Shown: positions 1-9,231, numbered from the stretch's first letter. The stretch is 63,192 bases of DNA from Geobacillus jurassicus NBRC 107829 (GCF_001544315.1 NZ_BCQG01000018.1:1-63192); one strand, 5' to 3'. The notes: a model not told the origin generated them from the letters alone. Translations and numbers: made by a program.

Positions 1-163
1 CTTCAACGGTTTTCATTTTTTCCGGCTTGGCTACCCCTTCGTATTCGTACACCTTGCCGATATACAAGGGGGCTTTGGTGTACAGCACAAGCCATTGGGC
101 GATCAACAAGCAAACCGCTTGGATGACGACAAGCTTCCACAACAGCCCTTCGATCCGTTTCAT
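1..163 (-). CDS. ypfB: YpfB-like small membrane protein (partial, cut by window edge)
   Basis: The 54 codons visible start at an ATG at 163, seven bases after a GGAGG Shine-Dalgarno site. The product begins MKRIEGLLWKLVVIQA, followed by a hydrophobic stretch (about residues 8-29) that should be a single membrane segment, then a short basic and acidic tail that runs off the window. It lies directly downstream of ypfA on the same strand, the position of ypfB in B. subtilis (ypeB-ypfA-ypfB-cmk). The assignment rests on position and short membrane-anchored form; the function of the family is unknown. Confidence 0.7.
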   Translation of the reverse strand, partial: MKRIEGLLWKLVVIQAVCLLIAQWLVLYTKAPLYIGKVYEYEGVAKPEKMKTVE

Positions 164-215
164 GGCCCGCGCCTCCTGCCTTCCATTTTTTCTAGCAGTA
201 TTCCACGCATCCGGC

Positions 216-887
216 TCATTTATTCTGTTCGTTCTCCCATTTCCTCTCCTCAAGCTGCCGTTCAAAGCTGTAGCGGATGAGCCGAACGCGGTCTTGGGGG
301 GCGAGGTCTGTGAACTCCACCGACATTTTCGCCATGCCGCGGCTGCCATCGGCCATGCGCACGATGGACGCCTTCGTCTGTACGTAATGGTATTCGCCGG
401 AGCGCATCGCCAGCGCAAGCCATAGCTCGACCGCCATGCCGGGGCGCAGAAGCGGAGCGTGCGACGATGGAACAAGAAGGGCAGCTCCGCCGGCGCTGAT
501 ATCGACTGTCATCGTCACAAACGGGGCGAACTCGCCGCCAAGCGGATGGACAGCCGCATCGACATTTGCTTTCACCCGCACATAGCGGCGGCGCTGGATG
601 CGCACGACGTATTCCTCGCCCGGGTAAGCCAAGACGACCATCGGCAACGGATCGCGGATTTTCCCTCTCACCTCAGTATCAAACATGTATAAACCGCCGT
701 CTTGCCCGACAAAGCTCGCTCTAAACTGCATCCCGTTCAACAAATAAACGGTTTTTCCGCTCTGTTCATCGATAGGATAGCTGATATGGACCGCCCCGTC
801 AGCGATGGCGAGCGCTTTGCTTCGGTATTGCCGCGCTGAGCCGTCCGACGGCTCAAGCCGGATCGAATCCCCGATTTTGATCATCAT
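216..887 (-). CDS. ypfA: PilZ-domain c-di-GMP receptor YpfA (flagellar brake type)
   Basis: 223 residues. The first third is a YcgR-like N-terminal barrel (GDSIRLEP at the start); the second part is a PilZ domain with the two c-di-GMP-binding signatures visible: RIQRRRYVR (the RxxxR arm) near residue 100 and DISAGGAAL (D/NxSxxG) near residue 137. In B. subtilis the orthologue (YpfA, also called MotI/DgrA) binds c-di-GMP and inhibits the flagellar stator. Two adjacent ATG codons (887 and 884) follow GGGGAAAAGGAAAC; the first is used here. The open frame extends further upstream without a good ribosome site. Transcribed with ypeB upstream and ypfB downstream. Confidence 0.88.
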   Translation of the reverse strand: MMIKIGDSIRLEPSDGSARQYRSKALAIADGAVHISYPIDEQSGKTVYLLNGMQFRASFVGQDGGLYMFDTEVRGKIRDPLPMVVLAYPGEEYVVRIQRRRYVRVKANVDAAVHPLGGEFAPFVTMTVDISAGGAALLVPSSHAPLLRPGMAVELWLALAMRSGEYHYVQTKASIVRMADGSRGMAKMSVEFTDLAPQDRVRLIRYSFERQLEERKWENEQNK

Positions 888-1036
888 GTTTCCTTTTCCC
901 CTTTTCAGCCAGCTGCCGAACCGGCGATCGTTTCGCTGACCCGCATGATGTCCCACGACTATTATACCATACCGCCCGGCTGCCTTTGCCAAAAAAAGAG
1001 GAAAAGCCGACAGTCCCCGCTTTTCCTCCCTTATGT

Positions 1037-2380
1037 TCATCCGTAGTTCGGCTCCACGCTTTCGAGCTTCTCGACTTTTTCTTCAAGGCCGGTTGCGGCG
1101 TTAATGAACAGTTGATACGTTTCACCGCCAAGCGTTCCTAAAAACTCATAGCAAAGCACCGGTTTTTGCAAATCGTGCATAATGACTGCCTGGCGCTGCT
1201 CCATCACTTTCAAATGCGGGTTGACCTTTTTCCTCACCTCCTCGACGGTGAGCGTCGGTTTTGGCAGCGGGCGCGGGATCGACGATGACAAATAATCGCG
1301 TGCCGTAAAACCGACGACATGGCCGTTGTCAAGCGCTACTTTCATTTGGATCGCTTCCGGGTAAATGCGGATGCCGTTTTCGCTTTTGACAAACGTCAGC
1401 ACGGCGACATTATCGTATTGCGTGCTGTCATACAGCTCAAAGCCGGTGAATTGGTGCCGGCGCAAAAACGCCATCCCGCGGTTGAGCGCCTCATGCAAGC
1501 TGATCTTCGGCTTGCCGACCGGACGGCTGTTTAACGCCCAAATCGGATATCCGCCGTTTTTCGTCACATCCATGTAAATATCGCCTTTTGTTTTCGAGTC
1601 GTGAATCGTTAAACTGTAAAACCGCTCGTCCGCCCCATTGCCGCTTTCCGTCACCTTAATTTTCTCTGTTCCTTTTAAGCCGAGAAACTCGCGGGCGACC
1701 CGCTTCGCCTCGTCTTTGGAAATCGGGCGTCCTTTTGCGCGGACAAAGCCTTTTTCCTCGTTAGCGAGGCCGATGAACGATGGGCCGAACTCAGACGAAG
1801 TCGAGAACGTATCGACGTTTTTCTCCACCGCTTTAAAGCCGTCAATAATGATATTGTCTCCTTTTTGGTCGTTCGTCGCCAACGCCAGCTCAACATCCAT
1901 CCAACGCAAATTGTTTTCCAGCACTAAATGCTGCACGTTGCGCAATTCTTGGCGGATCGCGCCGGCGTTTTTGTACAGCGCCTCGAGCGTCTTGTACTCT
2001 TCCTTTGTCAACGGCTCTTTTTCCAGATCGCGCACCGCCGTCCGGTAGCTGAACTCGCCGATTTTCGATAAAAACTCTTGCGTCTTGTTAAACGGCAAAA
2101 GCGACAGCGGCAGTTGACCGACGTCGGAGTGGGCTTCGGATGCAATTTTCCACACTTCAGCGAGCGCCGGCGACAACGAGGCGTGCGAGTTCATCGCCAG
2201 CGTCGCCCCAAGCTTGTCATGCAGCAAATCGATCTGATAGGCCAAATCGTGGAACGCGCGTTGATAATTGTTTTCCGCATGAATTAAGATTGCGTTTTTT
2301 TTCTGATGCTCGCGATAGCCCCAGTAGCCGGTGCCGATGACGGCGACGACAAGCGCCGCAATCAGTATGTTTCGCACCAT
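1037..2380 (-). CDS. ypeB: Germination protein YpeB
   Basis: 447 residues, close to the usual 450. An N-terminal membrane anchor (about residues 2-20, VRNILIAALVVAVIGTGYWG) is followed by a long helical region and three C-terminal PepSY-like repeats (for example around DEAKRVAREFLGLKG and VEEVRKKVNPHLKVMEQ). YpeB is required for SleB to be made, stabilised and located in the spore during cortex hydrolysis. ATG at 2380 follows AAGGAGGGAGACAGG, 17 bases after the sleB stop, so the two form a sleB-ypeB operon as in other Bacillaceae. Confidence 0.95.
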   Translation of the reverse strand: MVRNILIAALVVAVIGTGYWGYREHQKKNAILIHAENNYQRAFHDLAYQIDLLHDKLGATLAMNSHASLSPALAEVWKIASEAHSDVGQLPLSLLPFNKTQEFLSKIGEFSYRTAVRDLEKEPLTKEEYKTLEALYKNAGAIRQELRNVQHLVLENNLRWMDVELALATNDQKGDNIIIDGFKAVEKNVDTFSTSSEFGPSFIGLANEEKGFVRAKGRPISKDEAKRVAREFLGLKGTEKIKVTESGNGADERFYSLTIHDSKTKGDIYMDVTKNGGYPIWALNSRPVGKPKISLHEALNRGMAFLRRHQFTGFELYDSTQYDNVAVLTFVKSENGIRIYPEAIQMKVALDNGHVVGFTARDYLSSSIPRPLPKPTLTVEEVRKKVNPHLKVMEQRQAVIMHDLQKPVLCYEFLGTLGGETYQLFINAATGLEEKVEKLESVEPNYG

Positions 2381-2396
2381 CCTGTCTCCCTCCTTA

Positions 2397-3191
2397 TTAT
2401 TTGCAAAAAATATGGTTTCCAATCCGCTTGATTTGCGGACGGCTCCAAATCCATGAGCTCGTCGCCGTGGCCGGGTTGAAGTAGTAAATCGCTCCACCGG
2501 TCGGGTCCCAGCCGTTGATCGCATCAAGCACCGCTTTTTTTGCCGTTTCGTTTGGCGTCAGCCAAATTTGCCCATCGGCGACCGCGGTGAATGCGCCGGG
2601 CTGAAAGATCACCCCGGCGACCGTGTCCGGAAATGACGGATGCTCAAGCCGGTTTAAAATAACGGCGGCAACAGCCACTTGCCCGATATACGGCTCGCCG
2701 CGCGCTTCCCCGTAAACAGCGTTTGCCATCAGCCGAATATCGTTTTGCGAAAACCCTTTCGGCACGTTGGACGCCGTCGTTATTGCCGCCCGCGACGAAC
2801 CTCCGCCGCGTTTTTTCACCTGCTGGCTGAGCGGAATGCCGCCGTAATGGGTGAAATCGTTTCCTTGGCGGATTTGCTCTTTGACAAACTGCTCGTAATA
2901 TTTTGAAGCCTTTACCAATTTTCGTTTTGTCTCTGCCCCAGCCAACCCGTCGACCGGCAAGCCGTATTCGTATTGGAAATTGCGCAGCGCCCAATACGTG
3001 CGCCAGCCGAAGACACCGTCAATTTTCCCGTTGTAAAACCCGAGGTATTGCAGCCGCGCCTGCAGTTCAATGACATCATCGCCAACCGCTCCGCGCTGAA
3101 TCACTTGCGGAGAAAACGCGGAAGCATAGCCTGATGGGTAAATGCATGTCCAAACAGCCAATGCGATGAATAGGACCCATTTCCTTGCCAT
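2397..3191 (-). CDS. sleB: Spore cortex-lytic enzyme SleB
   Basis: 264 residues. A signal peptide (RKWVLFIALAVWTCIYPSGYASA) is followed by a peptidoglycan-binding domain (QRGAVGDDVIELQARLQYLG, about residues 35-90), a linker, and a C-terminal Hydrolase_2 (SleB-type lytic transglycosylase) domain beginning near GFSQNDIRLMANAVYGEARGE; the Glu in YGEARGE is the expected catalytic residue. It degrades muramic-delta-lactam-containing cortex on germination. ATG at 3191 is preceded by GGGAGG. In B. subtilis this operon is transcribed by sigma G in the forespore; I see no perfect sigma G site here. Confidence 0.96.
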   Translation of the reverse strand: MARKWVLFIALAVWTCIYPSGYASAFSPQVIQRGAVGDDVIELQARLQYLGFYNGKIDGVFGWRTYWALRNFQYEYGLPVDGLAGAETKRKLVKASKYYEQFVKEQIRQGNDFTHYGGIPLSQQVKKRGGGSSRAAITTASNVPKGFSQNDIRLMANAVYGEARGEPYIGQVAVAAVILNRLEHPSFPDTVAGVIFQPGAFTAVADGQIWLTPNETAKKAVLDAINGWDPTGGAIYYFNPATATSSWIWSRPQIKRIGNHIFCK

Positions 3192-3283
3192 ATGCGAACC
3201 TCCCGTCCACACACACCGTTTTTACCCCTATTTTCCTTCCATTTCCCTTTTTTATGCGAAAAGAAAAGAAAAAGCCAAGCATG

Positions 3284-3961
3284 TCACGCTTGACTTTTCA
3301 CTGGCGGCACCGCTTGGCAGCGGGCATATCCTTTCGCTTGTTTTACTTTGCGCAATGCCACCCACCATAAGGCGAGCATAAACGGCCCCATGTAATATCC
3401 CCATCGCTCTTTGGCAAGCAGCAGCCAATCATAGACGCCATGGAGAAAAAACGGCAGCAAAAACGACGCCCATAAATAATAGCGGCGTTTTTGGCCGGCA
3501 AACTTCGCCTTGCCGAAATAAAAACCCATGATGACAGCAAAGAGCGCATGGCTGGACACCGGCAAAAACGCCCGGGCGATGGCCGTCTCCACTCCGTTGG
3601 CCAATAAGTACAAAATGTTTTCCAGCGTCGCAAACCCGAGCGAGACGCTGGCGCTGTACACAATGCCGTCATACGGCTCGTCAAACTCGTCGTGGTCGTA
3701 TACAAAAAAATAGATGACAAACCATTTGACAAACTCCTCAAGGAGCGCGGCCGAAAGAAACGCTTCGACCGCCGGCGACGCGACGATCCCTTCTTCCGCC
3801 AGCACGTATTGGATGAACATGATCGGAAACACAAGCAAGACGCCGAACAAAAACATGCGCAACACAAACGAAAGCGGCTCAGCCTCATATTCGTCCTTTA
3901 AATAAAAATAACTAAGCAGCGCCACCCCGGGGGCGACGCCGGCGGAAATCAACGAAAACAT
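3284..3961 (-). CDS. prsW: Intramembrane protease PrsW
   Basis: 225 residues (B. subtilis PrsW is about 218), starting [20 protein letters not shown]. Several membrane segments are visible, with the PrsW signature motifs LLEEFVKW (EExxK-type) near residue 75, [18 protein letters not shown] near 100, and [15 protein letters not shown] and HGVYDW with conserved His residues. In B. subtilis PrsW makes the site-1 cut of anti-sigma factor RsiW, releasing sigma W. The open frame extends 60 codons further upstream, but the ATG at 3961 matches the family N-terminus and has CGGGGATCGGGG in front. sleB follows it and the asparaginase gene precedes it. Confidence 0.92.
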   Translation of the reverse strand: MFSLISAGVAPGVALLSYFYLKDEYEAEPLSFVLRMFLFGVLLVFPIMFIQYVLAEEGIVASPAVEAFLSAALLEEFVKWFVIYFFVYDHDEFDEPYDGIVYSASVSLGFATLENILYLLANGVETAIARAFLPVSSHALFAVIMGFYFGKAKFAGQKRRYYLWASFLLPFFLHGVYDWLLLAKERWGYYMGPFMLALWWVALRKVKQAKGYARCQAVPPVKSQA

Positions 3962-4049
3962 CCCCGATCCCCGTTTCTTTGGCATTTTTAACTTCATCGT
4001 ACCACGAAACGAGGGAGAAAAAAAGAGGAATTGCTGGCCCGCTTGTCGC

Positions 4050-5021
4050 CTAATAGGCGAACAAGCCGTCAACGGCGGCGTCGGCAGCAAGAGCGACGGC
4101 AAGCTTGATGCGCGCCTTTTTCGCATCGTAGTCGCTGCCAAGAATGACGCCTTTTTTATGCAAATCGTAGGCGCTGCCGGGATAGTCGTACGTCGTGTAC
4201 ACCGCCCCTTCCTCAGCGCTTGTCGTCACAACGACTTTGATCCCCGCTTCGATCGCCTTGACGATCTCATCGACCATTTTCGGCGCCACTTGCCCGCGGC
4301 CGACCCCTTCAAGCACAATGCCGGCGACGCCGCTTTCCCGAGCCGCTTTAATGAACTTGCCGTCCGCTTCTAAATAACATTTCACAATGTCCACGGGTGG
4401 AAGCGGGCGCACAAGCTTGTAATATTCGCGCCGGATCGGCTTTTGGTACACGTGCACCTCATCGTTGTCAATGATGCCTAAATAGCCGAAACCGAACGCG
4501 TTGAACCCTTGAATGTTCGAGGCGTGCTCTTTTTTCACGTATTTCGCGGCAAAAATGCGTTCATTGAACACAACGACCGTCCCTGCTCCACGCAGCGGCT
4601 CGGCGCATGCGGCGTAAATGGCATGGCGGATGTTGATGTACACATCGCTGCCTAAATCAGACGGCGCCCGCTGCGAGCCGGTGACGACGATCGTCCGCGG
4701 ATCATTGATCGTCAAATCGAAAAAATACGCCGTTTCTTCAAGCGCATCCGTCCCATGAGTGACGACGATGCCATCAACAGACGGGTCGGCGAAATGCTCC
4801 TCAATCCGCTTTTTCAGCTCGAGCCAATGCGAAAACGTCAAATGCATGCTCGGCAGTTGAAACACGCTCTCAACGATGACTTCAATCTCCTTCGGCAAAT
4901 GGCACATCGCCGCGAGCTCTTCACCGCTTAGCGCTCCGGCTCTCAGGCGGCCGGAGCGTTCGCTACGCTTGCTCGCAATCGTGCCGCCGGTTGCAAGCAG
5001 CACCACTTTTCGTTTCGTCAC
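4050..5021 (-). CDS. ansA: L-asparaginase
   Basis: 323 residues of the asparaginase/glutaminase family: the first catalytic Thr motif is [11 protein letters not shown] near the N-terminus and the second is [14 protein letters not shown] near residue 85. It hydrolyses asparagine to aspartate and ammonia. No signal peptide, so probably cytosolic. A GTG at 5021 is chosen because GAGGGTG lies 6-9 bases before it; the GTG three codons earlier (5030) would sit directly on the Shine-Dalgarno site. It sits between ypdA and prsW, genes that are neighbours in B. subtilis, so it looks like an insertion relative to that order. Confidence 0.92.
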   Translation of the reverse strand: MTKRKVVLLATGGTIASKRSERSGRLRAGALSGEELAAMCHLPKEIEVIVESVFQLPSMHLTFSHWLELKKRIEEHFADPSVDGIVVTHGTDALEETAYFFDLTINDPRTIVVTGSQRAPSDLGSDVYINIRHAIYAACAEPLRGAGTVVVFNERIFAAKYVKKEHASNIQGFNAFGFGYLGIIDNDEVHVYQKPIRREYYKLVRPLPPVDIVKCYLEADGKFIKAARESGVAGIVLEGVGRGQVAPKMVDEIVKAIEAGIKVVVTTSAEEGAVYTTYDYPGSAYDLHKKGVILGSDYDAKKARIKLAVALAADAAVDGLFAY

Positions 5022-5076
5022 GCAAGCCACCCTCGCTTTCTCGCTTCAACATCATAAGGTATTGGCCCATGAAGCG

Positions 5077-6069
5077 CTACTGCCGCTGCTTGGCTGACGC
5101 CTCCTGTTCGCGCCGGACGATGCAGGCGGCGATATACTCTCCATGGAAGCGGCCGTTTTCGATAAAAATTTCGTTCGCATCGTTGCCGGCGGCGATCACG
5201 CCGGCGATAAACACCCCCGGCACGTTCGTTTCCATCGTCTCTGGATCGTAATGCGGCCGGCCGCTTTCCGGGTCGATCTGGACGCCGATGTTCATCAAAA
5301 AGCGATGGTCCGGATGATAGCCGGTCATGGCAAACACAAAGTCGTTTTTGATCGTTTTCGTTTCCCCGTCCACTTCATAAACGACCGCATCTTCGGTAAT
5401 TTCTTTCACCTGGGCGCGAAACTCCATGCGGATGACGCCTTTCTTCACAAGCGAGTCAAACTCCGGCAAAATCCACGGCTTAATGCTTTTTGAATACTCG
5501 TTGCCACGGTACAGCACCGTCACGCGCGCTCCAGCTTTCACAAGCTCCATCGCCGCGTCGACGCTCGAATTTTTCCCGCCAATGACGACGCAGTCAGTGT
5601 TGAAGTACGGATGCGCTTCTTTAAAGTAATGCATCACTTTCGGCAGCTCTTCCCCCGGCACGTTCATATAGTTTGGATGGTCGTAATAGCCGGTGGCGAT
5701 AACGACATATTGCGCGCGGTACGTCCCTTTTGTCGTTTCAATAAAAAACGTCCCGTCTTCCTGCCGCTTGACTGTTTTCACTTCTTCAAACGTATTGACG
5801 CGCACCTGCTTGCGGACGACGACCTCGCGGTAATAGGCGAGCGCTTGATTTCGCGTCGGCTTCCGGTTTTCAGTGATAAACGGCACGCCGCCGATCTCCA
5901 GCCGATCGCTCGTGCTGAAAAACGTCTGATGCGTCGGAAAACGGTAAATCGAATGGACGATGTTTCCTTTCTCGATCACGAGCGGCGAAAATCCGACGTC
6001 TTGCAAAGCGATCGCCGCCGCCAGCCCGCACGGCCCGCCGCCGACGATAATAATTTTCTCCTCTTTCAT
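5077..6069 (-). CDS. ypdA: YpdA-family FAD/NAD(P)H disulfide reductase (bacillithiol system)
   Basis: 330 residues. An N-terminal FAD-binding Rossmann motif (IIIVGGGPCGLAAAIALQD) and a second NAD(P)H-binding motif (DCVVIGGKNSSVDAAMEL) near residue 165 identify the YpdA family, shown in Firmicutes to act as bacillithiol disulfide reductase (Bdr). The Cys in GGGPCG is the conserved cysteine of the family. ATG at 6069 has GAGGTG nine bases upstream. A terminator lies between gudB and this gene, so it needs its own promoter or readthrough; it is followed by the asparaginase gene. Confidence 0.93.
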   Translation of the reverse strand: MKEEKIIIVGGGPCGLAAAIALQDVGFSPLVIEKGNIVHSIYRFPTHQTFFSTSDRLEIGGVPFITENRKPTRNQALAYYREVVVRKQVRVNTFEEVKTVKRQEDGTFFIETTKGTYRAQYVVIATGYYDHPNYMNVPGEELPKVMHYFKEAHPYFNTDCVVIGGKNSSVDAAMELVKAGARVTVLYRGNEYSKSIKPWILPEFDSLVKKGVIRMEFRAQVKEITEDAVVYEVDGETKTIKNDFVFAMTGYHPDHRFLMNIGVQIDPESGRPHYDPETMETNVPGVFIAGVIAAGNDANEIFIENGRFHGEYIAACIVRREQEASAKQRQ

Positions 6070-6093
6070 CGTTCTTGTCACCTCGCACGAAGC

Positions 6094-6124
6094 AAAAAAT
6101 CCCCTATCTTATGATAGGGGATTT
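6094..6124 (-). terminator. Rho-independent terminator downstream of gudB
   Basis: A perfect 12-bp inverted repeat (6097-6108 with 6113-6124, four-base loop) reads on the minus strand as a stem followed by six T. It lies 25 bases before ypdA, so it should end most gudB transcripts before ypdA. Confidence 0.85.
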
Positions 6125-6379
6125 CGCCAAAGCTTGCAAACATCGGCGCTTATTCGGGGCATGGCGATCCGCGCAATGGCCAATGATGGCCATCGTTCGA
6201 TCTTCCGCTTTTTCGCCGCAACCAACAAAGCCCAGAACGCCGGCCGAACGCGCGACAAGCGCCTCCTCAAGCAGCCGACACTTCAAGATTCGATGAATGC
6301 CGCCCGCCAACGCTCTTGTCCCGAGGAGCGGAAAAACAGGCGATTGTTTGTGGCCAACACGTGCAAGCGTTGGCTGCGC
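6125..6379. other. 255-bp gap between gudB and its terminator
   Basis: No convincing gene is visible. One short minus-strand open frame (6104-6310) begins with TTG and lacks a Shine-Dalgarno site. The distance from the gudB stop to its terminator is long for this window and may be an untranslated 3' tail. Confidence 0.4.
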
Positions 6380-7651
6380 TCACACCCAGCCGCGGAACCG
6401 GCACGCTTCCGCCATTTTGCGGACGCCGACCATGTAGGCGGCAAGGCGCATGTCGACGCGGCGCGTCTGCGCCATTTCATACACGTTGTTGAACGCTTTG
6501 ACCATCACTTTCTCAAGCCGCTGTTCGACTTCTTCTTCCGTCCAATAGTAACCTTGGTTGTTTTGCACCCATTCGAAGTACGACACGGTCACGCCGCCGG
6601 CGCTTGCAAGCACGTCCGGAACGAGCAAAATGCCGCGCTGCGTCAAAATTTCCGTCGCCTCGAGCGTCGTCGGTCCGTTCGCTGCCTCGACGACGATGCT
6701 CGCCTTGATGCGCGGAGCGTTCTCGGCCGTAATTTGGTTTTCGATGGCCGCCGGCACCAAAATATCGCAATCGAGCTCAAGCAGCTCTTTATTCGAAATC
6801 GTATTTTTAAACAGCTTCGTCACCGTGCCAAAGCTGTCGCGCCGTTCAAGCAAGTAGTCGATGTCGAGCCCGTTCGGGTCGTACAGGGCGCCGTACACAT
6901 CGGAAATGCCGACGACTTTCGCCCCGGCGTCGTGCATAAACTTCGCCAAATAGCTGCCGGCGTTGCCAAACCCTTGCACGACGACGCGCGCCCCTTTGAG
7001 CGACAAACCGCGTTTTTTCGCCGCCTCGCGGATGCAAATGGTCACTCCTTTGGCCGTCGCCGTTTCCCGGCCGTGCGAACCGCCGAGAACAAGCGGTTTT
7101 CCCGTGATAAAGCCCGGCGAATCGAACTCGCGGATGCGGCTGTACTCATCCATCATCCACGCCATAATTTGCGAGTTCGTGAACACGTCCGGCGCCGGGA
7201 TGTCTTTTGTCGGGCCGACGATTTGGCTGATGGCGCGCACATAGCCGCGGCTTAGCCGCTCGAGCTCGCGGAACGACATCGTGCGCGGGTCGCAGACGAT
7301 GCCGCCTTTGCCGCCGCCATACGGCAAGTCGACGATGCCGCACTTTAAGCTCATCCAAATCGACAGCGCTTTCACTTCGCGCTCCGTCACATCAGGATGA
7401 AAGCGCACGCCGCCTTTCGTTGGACCGACCGCATCGTTATGCTGCGCGCGGTAGCCGGTAAAAATTTTCACCGACCCGTCGTCCATGCGCACCGGAATGC
7501 GAACCGTCAACACGCGGATCGGCTCTTTCAGCAGCTCGTACACTTCTTCCGGATAGCCGAGCTTTTCCAACGCTCTATGTATAACAATTTGTGTCGATGC
7601 CAGCACGTCGTATTGTTGTTCTTTCTCTTCCGTATGCTTATCGGCTGCCAT
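6380..7651 (-). CDS. gudB: NAD-specific glutamate dehydrogenase
   Basis: 423 residues, the usual length. The ELFV dehydrogenase active-site region PTKGGVRFHPDVTEREVKAL and the catalytic Lys context LPYGGGKGGI are present near residues 80-115; the nucleotide-binding domain is seen at VVVQGFGNAGSYLAKF near residue 210. It converts glutamate to 2-oxoglutarate plus ammonia. Unlike the laboratory-strain B. subtilis gudB, no internal duplication disrupts the active site. ATG at 7651 follows AGGAGG, with a promoter upstream. Neighbours ypbH and ypdA match the B. subtilis order. Confidence 0.96.
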   Translation of the reverse strand: MAADKHTEEKEQQYDVLASTQIVIHRALEKLGYPEEVYELLKEPIRVLTVRIPVRMDDGSVKIFTGYRAQHNDAVGPTKGGVRFHPDVTEREVKALSIWMSLKCGIVDLPYGGGKGGIVCDPRTMSFRELERLSRGYVRAISQIVGPTKDIPAPDVFTNSQIMAWMMDEYSRIREFDSPGFITGKPLVLGGSHGRETATAKGVTICIREAAKKRGLSLKGARVVVQGFGNAGSYLAKFMHDAGAKVVGISDVYGALYDPNGLDIDYLLERRDSFGTVTKLFKNTISNKELLELDCDILVPAAIENQITAENAPRIKASIVVEAANGPTTLEATEILTQRGILLVPDVLASAGGVTVSYFEWVQNNQGYYWTEEEVEQRLEKVMVKAFNNVYEMAQTRRVDMRLAAYMVGVRKMAEACRFRGWV

Positions 7652-7703
7652 ACCGTAAACCTCCTATAAGCTCGCTATAATAATTTGTCGCCTTTCATGT
7701 CAT

Positions 7704-7732
7704 AGTATACACCTTCTGTTGGCGGATGCAAA
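7704..7732 (-). promoter_or_regulatory. Sigma A promoter of gudB
   Basis: On the minus strand TTTGCA (7732-7727), a 17-base spacer and TATACT (7709-7704) lie about 50 bases before the gudB start. Confidence 0.65.
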
Positions 7733-7770
7733 GGAAAAATGACGAAGCGGCCCACGGAACGACCCGCGAG

Positions 7771-7804
7771 AAAAAATAGACTCCTTGTCCATTTCAAGGA
7801 GTCT
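7771..7804 (-). terminator. Terminator of ypbH
   Basis: A 10-bp perfect stem (7778-7787 with 7795-7804, seven-base loop) is followed on the minus strand by TATTTTTT, just 3' of the ypbH stop. Confidence 0.88.
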
Positions 7805-7813
7805 TTCTCTTCC

Positions 7814-8404
7814 TCAGTTGGCGCGGAAATAACGAACGAGCTGCTCGATCGCGCGGCGTTCGATCAGCCGCTTCCCATATTCTTGCACACGATGTATCGT
7901 TATCGTGGCCGGGCTGCCAAACTCGGCCAGCAAGGCGACAAAGTTGTCGAGCGGAATCGGCGGTTCATCAGGAACATGCAAGTAAAAGCGGCCTTGGTAG
8001 GAATAGAGCGTGCCGTCAAGGCAACCGACCGCATGGAGGCGATGAGCGAGCTGGATGACATCTTCGAACGTTTGGAATTCGTAAAATATGTCATCGCTCT
8101 CATCGAGCGTTACTTGCATTTCGATATAATCGTCGGCGAACTCTTCTTCGATGTCGTCGTAGTCGCCTTCGTTTGTGACGATAACGACCATGCCCTGTGC
8201 CGGTAAAGAGTACACTTCGACCGCGATCGATCCGTTCACCTCAAAACCGAGCTCTTCGCTTGCTTCCTCGATCATATCGCGGAACAGCTGATGAACTTTA
8301 AACGTATCTTTCCATAAATCGTCTTTCGTCAACCCGCGGTCCAGCAAATCGTCAAACGTCAGGAAAATTTTAATTTTGTTGTGGGTCAAGCGCTCAAGAC
8401 GCAT
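7814..8404 (-). CDS. ypbH: MecA-family adaptor protein YpbH (MecA paralogue)
   Basis: 196 residues. The N-terminus MRLERLTHNKIKIFLTFDDL is typical of MecA family substrate-binding domains; an acidic linker (about residues 90-100) leads to the C-terminal ClpC-binding domain. Adaptors of this family deliver proteins to the ClpCP protease. Position next to gudB and length fit YpbH rather than MecA itself. ATG at 8404 has AAGGAGG at good spacing; a GTG two codons upstream overlaps that site and is rejected. Confidence 0.93.
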   Translation of the reverse strand: MRLERLTHNKIKIFLTFDDLLDRGLTKDDLWKDTFKVHQLFRDMIEEASEELGFEVNGSIAVEVYSLPAQGMVVIVTNEGDYDDIEEEFADDYIEMQVTLDESDDIFYEFQTFEDVIQLAHRLHAVGCLDGTLYSYQGRFYLHVPDEPPIPLDNFVALLAEFGSPATITIHRVQEYGKRLIERRAIEQLVRYFRAN

Positions 8405-8492
8405 CGGCACCCCTCCTTACCTACAGAGCCATCTCTTACCGTTATTGTATGACGCAAGCGGCAATTGGTTCGTTTTATTGTTATTAATGAGT

Positions 8493-8771
8493 TTACATCG
8501 TTTGCCCTGTTTTAGACAAGCATTTTTTCTCAGCAGTTTGCTTTTCAGATGCAATCGTGATGAGATGAGCCTCTGCCGGCGCTCCGAGGCGGAGCAGCGC
8601 CCCAATCGTTCCATAGCCGTTGCTCGTGAATAAAGCAGTGCGGCCGCGCCATTTAAGTCCTCTCTTTTCATACAGCCCAAACGAAAACAACCGGATTTGC
8701 CCGCCGTGCGTATGGCCGCTCAACAAAAGCGAAATGTGATGCTCATCTTTCATAAGGGCGATAATTACCAT
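8493..8771 (-). pseudogene. ypbG: C-terminal remnant of a YpbG-like metallophosphoesterase
   Basis: The reading frame encodes the last third of a calcineurin-like phosphoesterase: the metal-binding motif LLLSGHTHGGQIRLF and the tail ALFTSNGYGTIGALLRLG. The N-terminal domain with the DxH, GDxxD and GNH motifs (about 170 residues) is absent. It sits beside ypbH, where ypbG is in B. subtilis. Homology begins near 8755; upstream DNA runs straight into the end of the preceding membrane-protein gene, so an internal deletion removed the start. The ATG at 8771 is simply the first in frame and has its nearest AGGAGG 18 bases away. Confidence 0.8.
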
Positions 8772-8796
8772 ATTATTACAGTATAAATTCCTCCTG

Positions 8797-9189
8797 CTAA
8801 AGCAGGCTGCCCTGCGTCGACCGACCGTTTCTCATTGACATCATACCATATAAACAGGAAAAAACGAAAAAAAGCGCCGCCAGTCGCCAATGAAACCGAA
8901 ACGCCCAATACAAATGGCCGAGCGCCGCCAAGCTGAACAGCCATTGGCCAAAGCGGAGCCGCCGGCCGGACAACAAGCGCATCGTCCCGGCTGCAGCGAT
9001 GCGGAGAAGCGTTCCGTTGGCGGCGACGCCAAGCAAAAAACAAGCGAATGAAAGCCATGTTCTAAGCGGGGAAAACAACAGCTGCGTCAAAAACAAGGCT
9101 GGAGAAAACGGCTCAAACGGCGGCAGCCAGCGAAAAAACAAATACGTGCACATGACAGCGACAGAGGCGATCACCCATAGGCGGCCCAT
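8797..9189 (-). CDS. Small four-helix membrane protein of unknown function
   Basis: 130 residues starting at an ATG at 9189 with AAGGAGG seven bases before it. Four hydrophobic segments are apparent (about residues 3-21, 40-60, 75-95 and 100-116), joined by short basic loops (LLSGRRLRFG). I do not recognise the family. It lies upstream of the phosphoesterase remnant on the same strand and divergent from cotJA. The last residues may have been changed by the deletion that truncated its neighbour, since the stop at 8797-8799 is very close to the junction. Confidence 0.65.
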   Translation of the reverse strand: MGRLWVIASVAVMCTYLFFRWLPPFEPFSPALFLTQLLFSPLRTWLSFACFLLGVAANGTLLRIAAAGTMRLLSGRRLRFGQWLFSLAALGHLYWAFRFHWRLAALFFVFSCLYGMMSMRNGRSTQGSLL

Positions 9190-9231
9190 TTTTTCCTCCT
9201 TATTATTGCCATGATTCGTCATGACAAACAG

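Noticed and set aside
3080-3260. Sigma G promoter for sleB
   Set aside because: A GCATA followed by GGAAAATA is present upstream but does not match either the sigma F or sigma G -10 well enough.
6104-6310. 68-codon minus-strand open frame between ypdA and gudB
   Set aside because: No ribosome site; its end is formed by the gudB terminator stem.
5960-7255. Long plus-strand open frame opposite gudB and ypdA
   Set aside because: Composition (His/Arg-rich, low complexity) is that of an antisense shadow of a GC-rich gene; gudB is unmistakable on the other strand.
8772-8830. Leftover of an excised IS605 element at the ypbG junction
   Set aside because: The short hairpin there does not match the ends of the element at 32023-33395, and no target motif is duplicated; a plain deletion explains it.
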